Below are positions 22,140 through 22,152 of a stretch of 22,152 bases of DNA, piece after piece. This DNA is from Tritrichomonas musculus. Lineage: Eukaryota > Parabasalia > Tritrichomonadida > Tritrichomonadidae. The position numbers were made by a program, and so were the translations under genes. The stretch lies in NCBI GenBank assembly GCA_039105265.1, contig JAPFFF010000469.1:1-22152 (forward strand), read 5' to 3'. How positions within the stretch are numbered: the stretch's first letter is position 1; every line of letters starts with the position of its first letter. The notes below the pieces were generated by a model. The model did not search any database. It was not told the DNA's origin and worked only from the letters and a program-made list of their open reading frames with translations.

Positions 22140-22152
22140 ATTAAAAACGATT
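22140..22152 (+). repeat. Partial monomer at window edge (13 bases)
   Basis: attaaaaacgatt is p1-13 of copy 170, still on the 131-bp grid that starts at base 1. It is cut by the window and not by a biological boundary. Confidence 0.95.

Larger units (their letters stand above)
1..22152 (+). repeat. 131-bp AT-rich satellite array, 169 head-to-tail copies plus 13 bases
   Basis: The same 131-base unit, opening with attaaaaacg, begins at 1, 132, 263, 394 and so on to 22140, always in one orientation. The last 13 bases start copy 170. A type-A copy has 31 G or C (23.7%) and a type-B copy 30, with about 60 A and 40 T on this strand. About 20 positions vary: p4, 5, 9, 24, 33, 38, 45, 47, 48, 50, 52, 56, 66, 69, 73, 84, 86, 87, 106 and 124. 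The other 111 or so look invariant by hand reading, and I found no indel. Near-identical AT-rich tandem arrays are typical of eukaryotic heterochromatin. A centromeric role is possible but nothing here proves it. I do not recognise the family. Both array ends lie outside the window. Confidence 0.98.

Noticed and set aside
1-22152. CRISPR array
   Set aside because: The whole 131-base unit repeats with no unique spacers between copies, and the variants are single bases shared between copies.
1-22152. Protein-coding repeat gene
   Set aside because: 131 is not a multiple of 3, so each frame passes through all three phases of the monomer. Stop triplets such as taa on both strands then end every frame quickly. 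No long open frame is possible.
1-22152. Mobile element or viral element embedded in the array
   Set aside because: All copies stay on the same 131-bp grid with no foreign sequence, no target-site duplication and no terminal repeats.
1-22152. Telomeric repeat, rDNA spacer or mitochondrial control region
   Set aside because: There are no short telomere-type units, no rRNA sequence and no tRNA or mitochondrial genes. The long uniform array fits nuclear satellite DNA better.
1-22152. Replication origin or bacterial iteron cluster
   Set aside because: Iterons are short and few and lie next to a replication gene. Here 169 copies of a 131-bp unit have no gene near them in the window.
1-22152. Assigning the satellite to a named species or family
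   Set aside because: I do not recognise the monomer. AT richness and unit length are shared by many insects, nematodes and other eukaryotes, so a name would be a guess.

Overview
The whole window is one uninterrupted satellite DNA array. A 131-bp monomer is repeated head to tail 169 times, with a 13-base start of copy 170 at the right edge (169 x 131 + 13 = 22152). Every copy boundary I located, from base 1 to base 22140, falls on the 131-bp grid, so I see no net insertion or deletion and no inverted copy. There is no gene, RNA gene, transposon or unique flanking DNA. Both ends of the window lie inside the array, so its true length is unknown. The monomer is about 23-24% GC and A-rich on this strand (about 60 A to 40 T per copy). 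This points to a eukaryotic genome, with the array probably in heterochromatin (pericentromeric, centromeric or subtelomeric). AT-rich satellites of this size are common in insects and nematodes, among others. I do not recognise the family and cannot name the organism. Below, 'Mn' is the nth monomer, starting at 131(n-1)+1, and 'p' numbers give positions within the monomer.

The copies are nearly identical. Hand reading finds about 20 variable positions out of 131, and almost every variant is shared by several copies. Two main subfamilies differ at three fully linked sites: type A (T66, A69, G73; 55 copies) and type B (A66, T69, A73; 114 copies). Further alleles sit on top of these. 'T' is T5 (28 copies). 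'H' is G4+A9+T24 (7 copies). 'G' is G4 alone (6 copies). The others are A33, G84, T106, A124, and a divergent 'R' version of p33-56 (full in M6 and M165, partial in M20 and M70).

Layout: 1-2751 (M1-M21) is a mixed stretch holding most of the divergent copies. 2752-5109 contains the first H copies. 5110-7467 and 12184-14279 are related multi-monomer blocks. 7468-9301 is rich in T copies. 9302-11659 is mostly plain B. 13840-16964 and 17246-20370 are two 3125-bp blocks that match at every diagnostic site. 20830-22152 ends with another H cassette and a divergent R copy. A short ordered cassette (A with G84, then H, then G, then T) marks the irregular higher-order repeats and recurs at unequal spacing of 14, 19, 36, 16, 26 and 28 monomers.

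The array therefore records its own history. Monomer-phase unequal exchange duplicated blocks of about 0.5 to 3 kb, and local conversion or crossover inside monomers made mosaic copies (M7, M38, M160). No coding or regulatory system is visible. The points of interest are the higher-order structure, the invariant 10-bp palindrome, and the subfamily-specific CpG palindrome.
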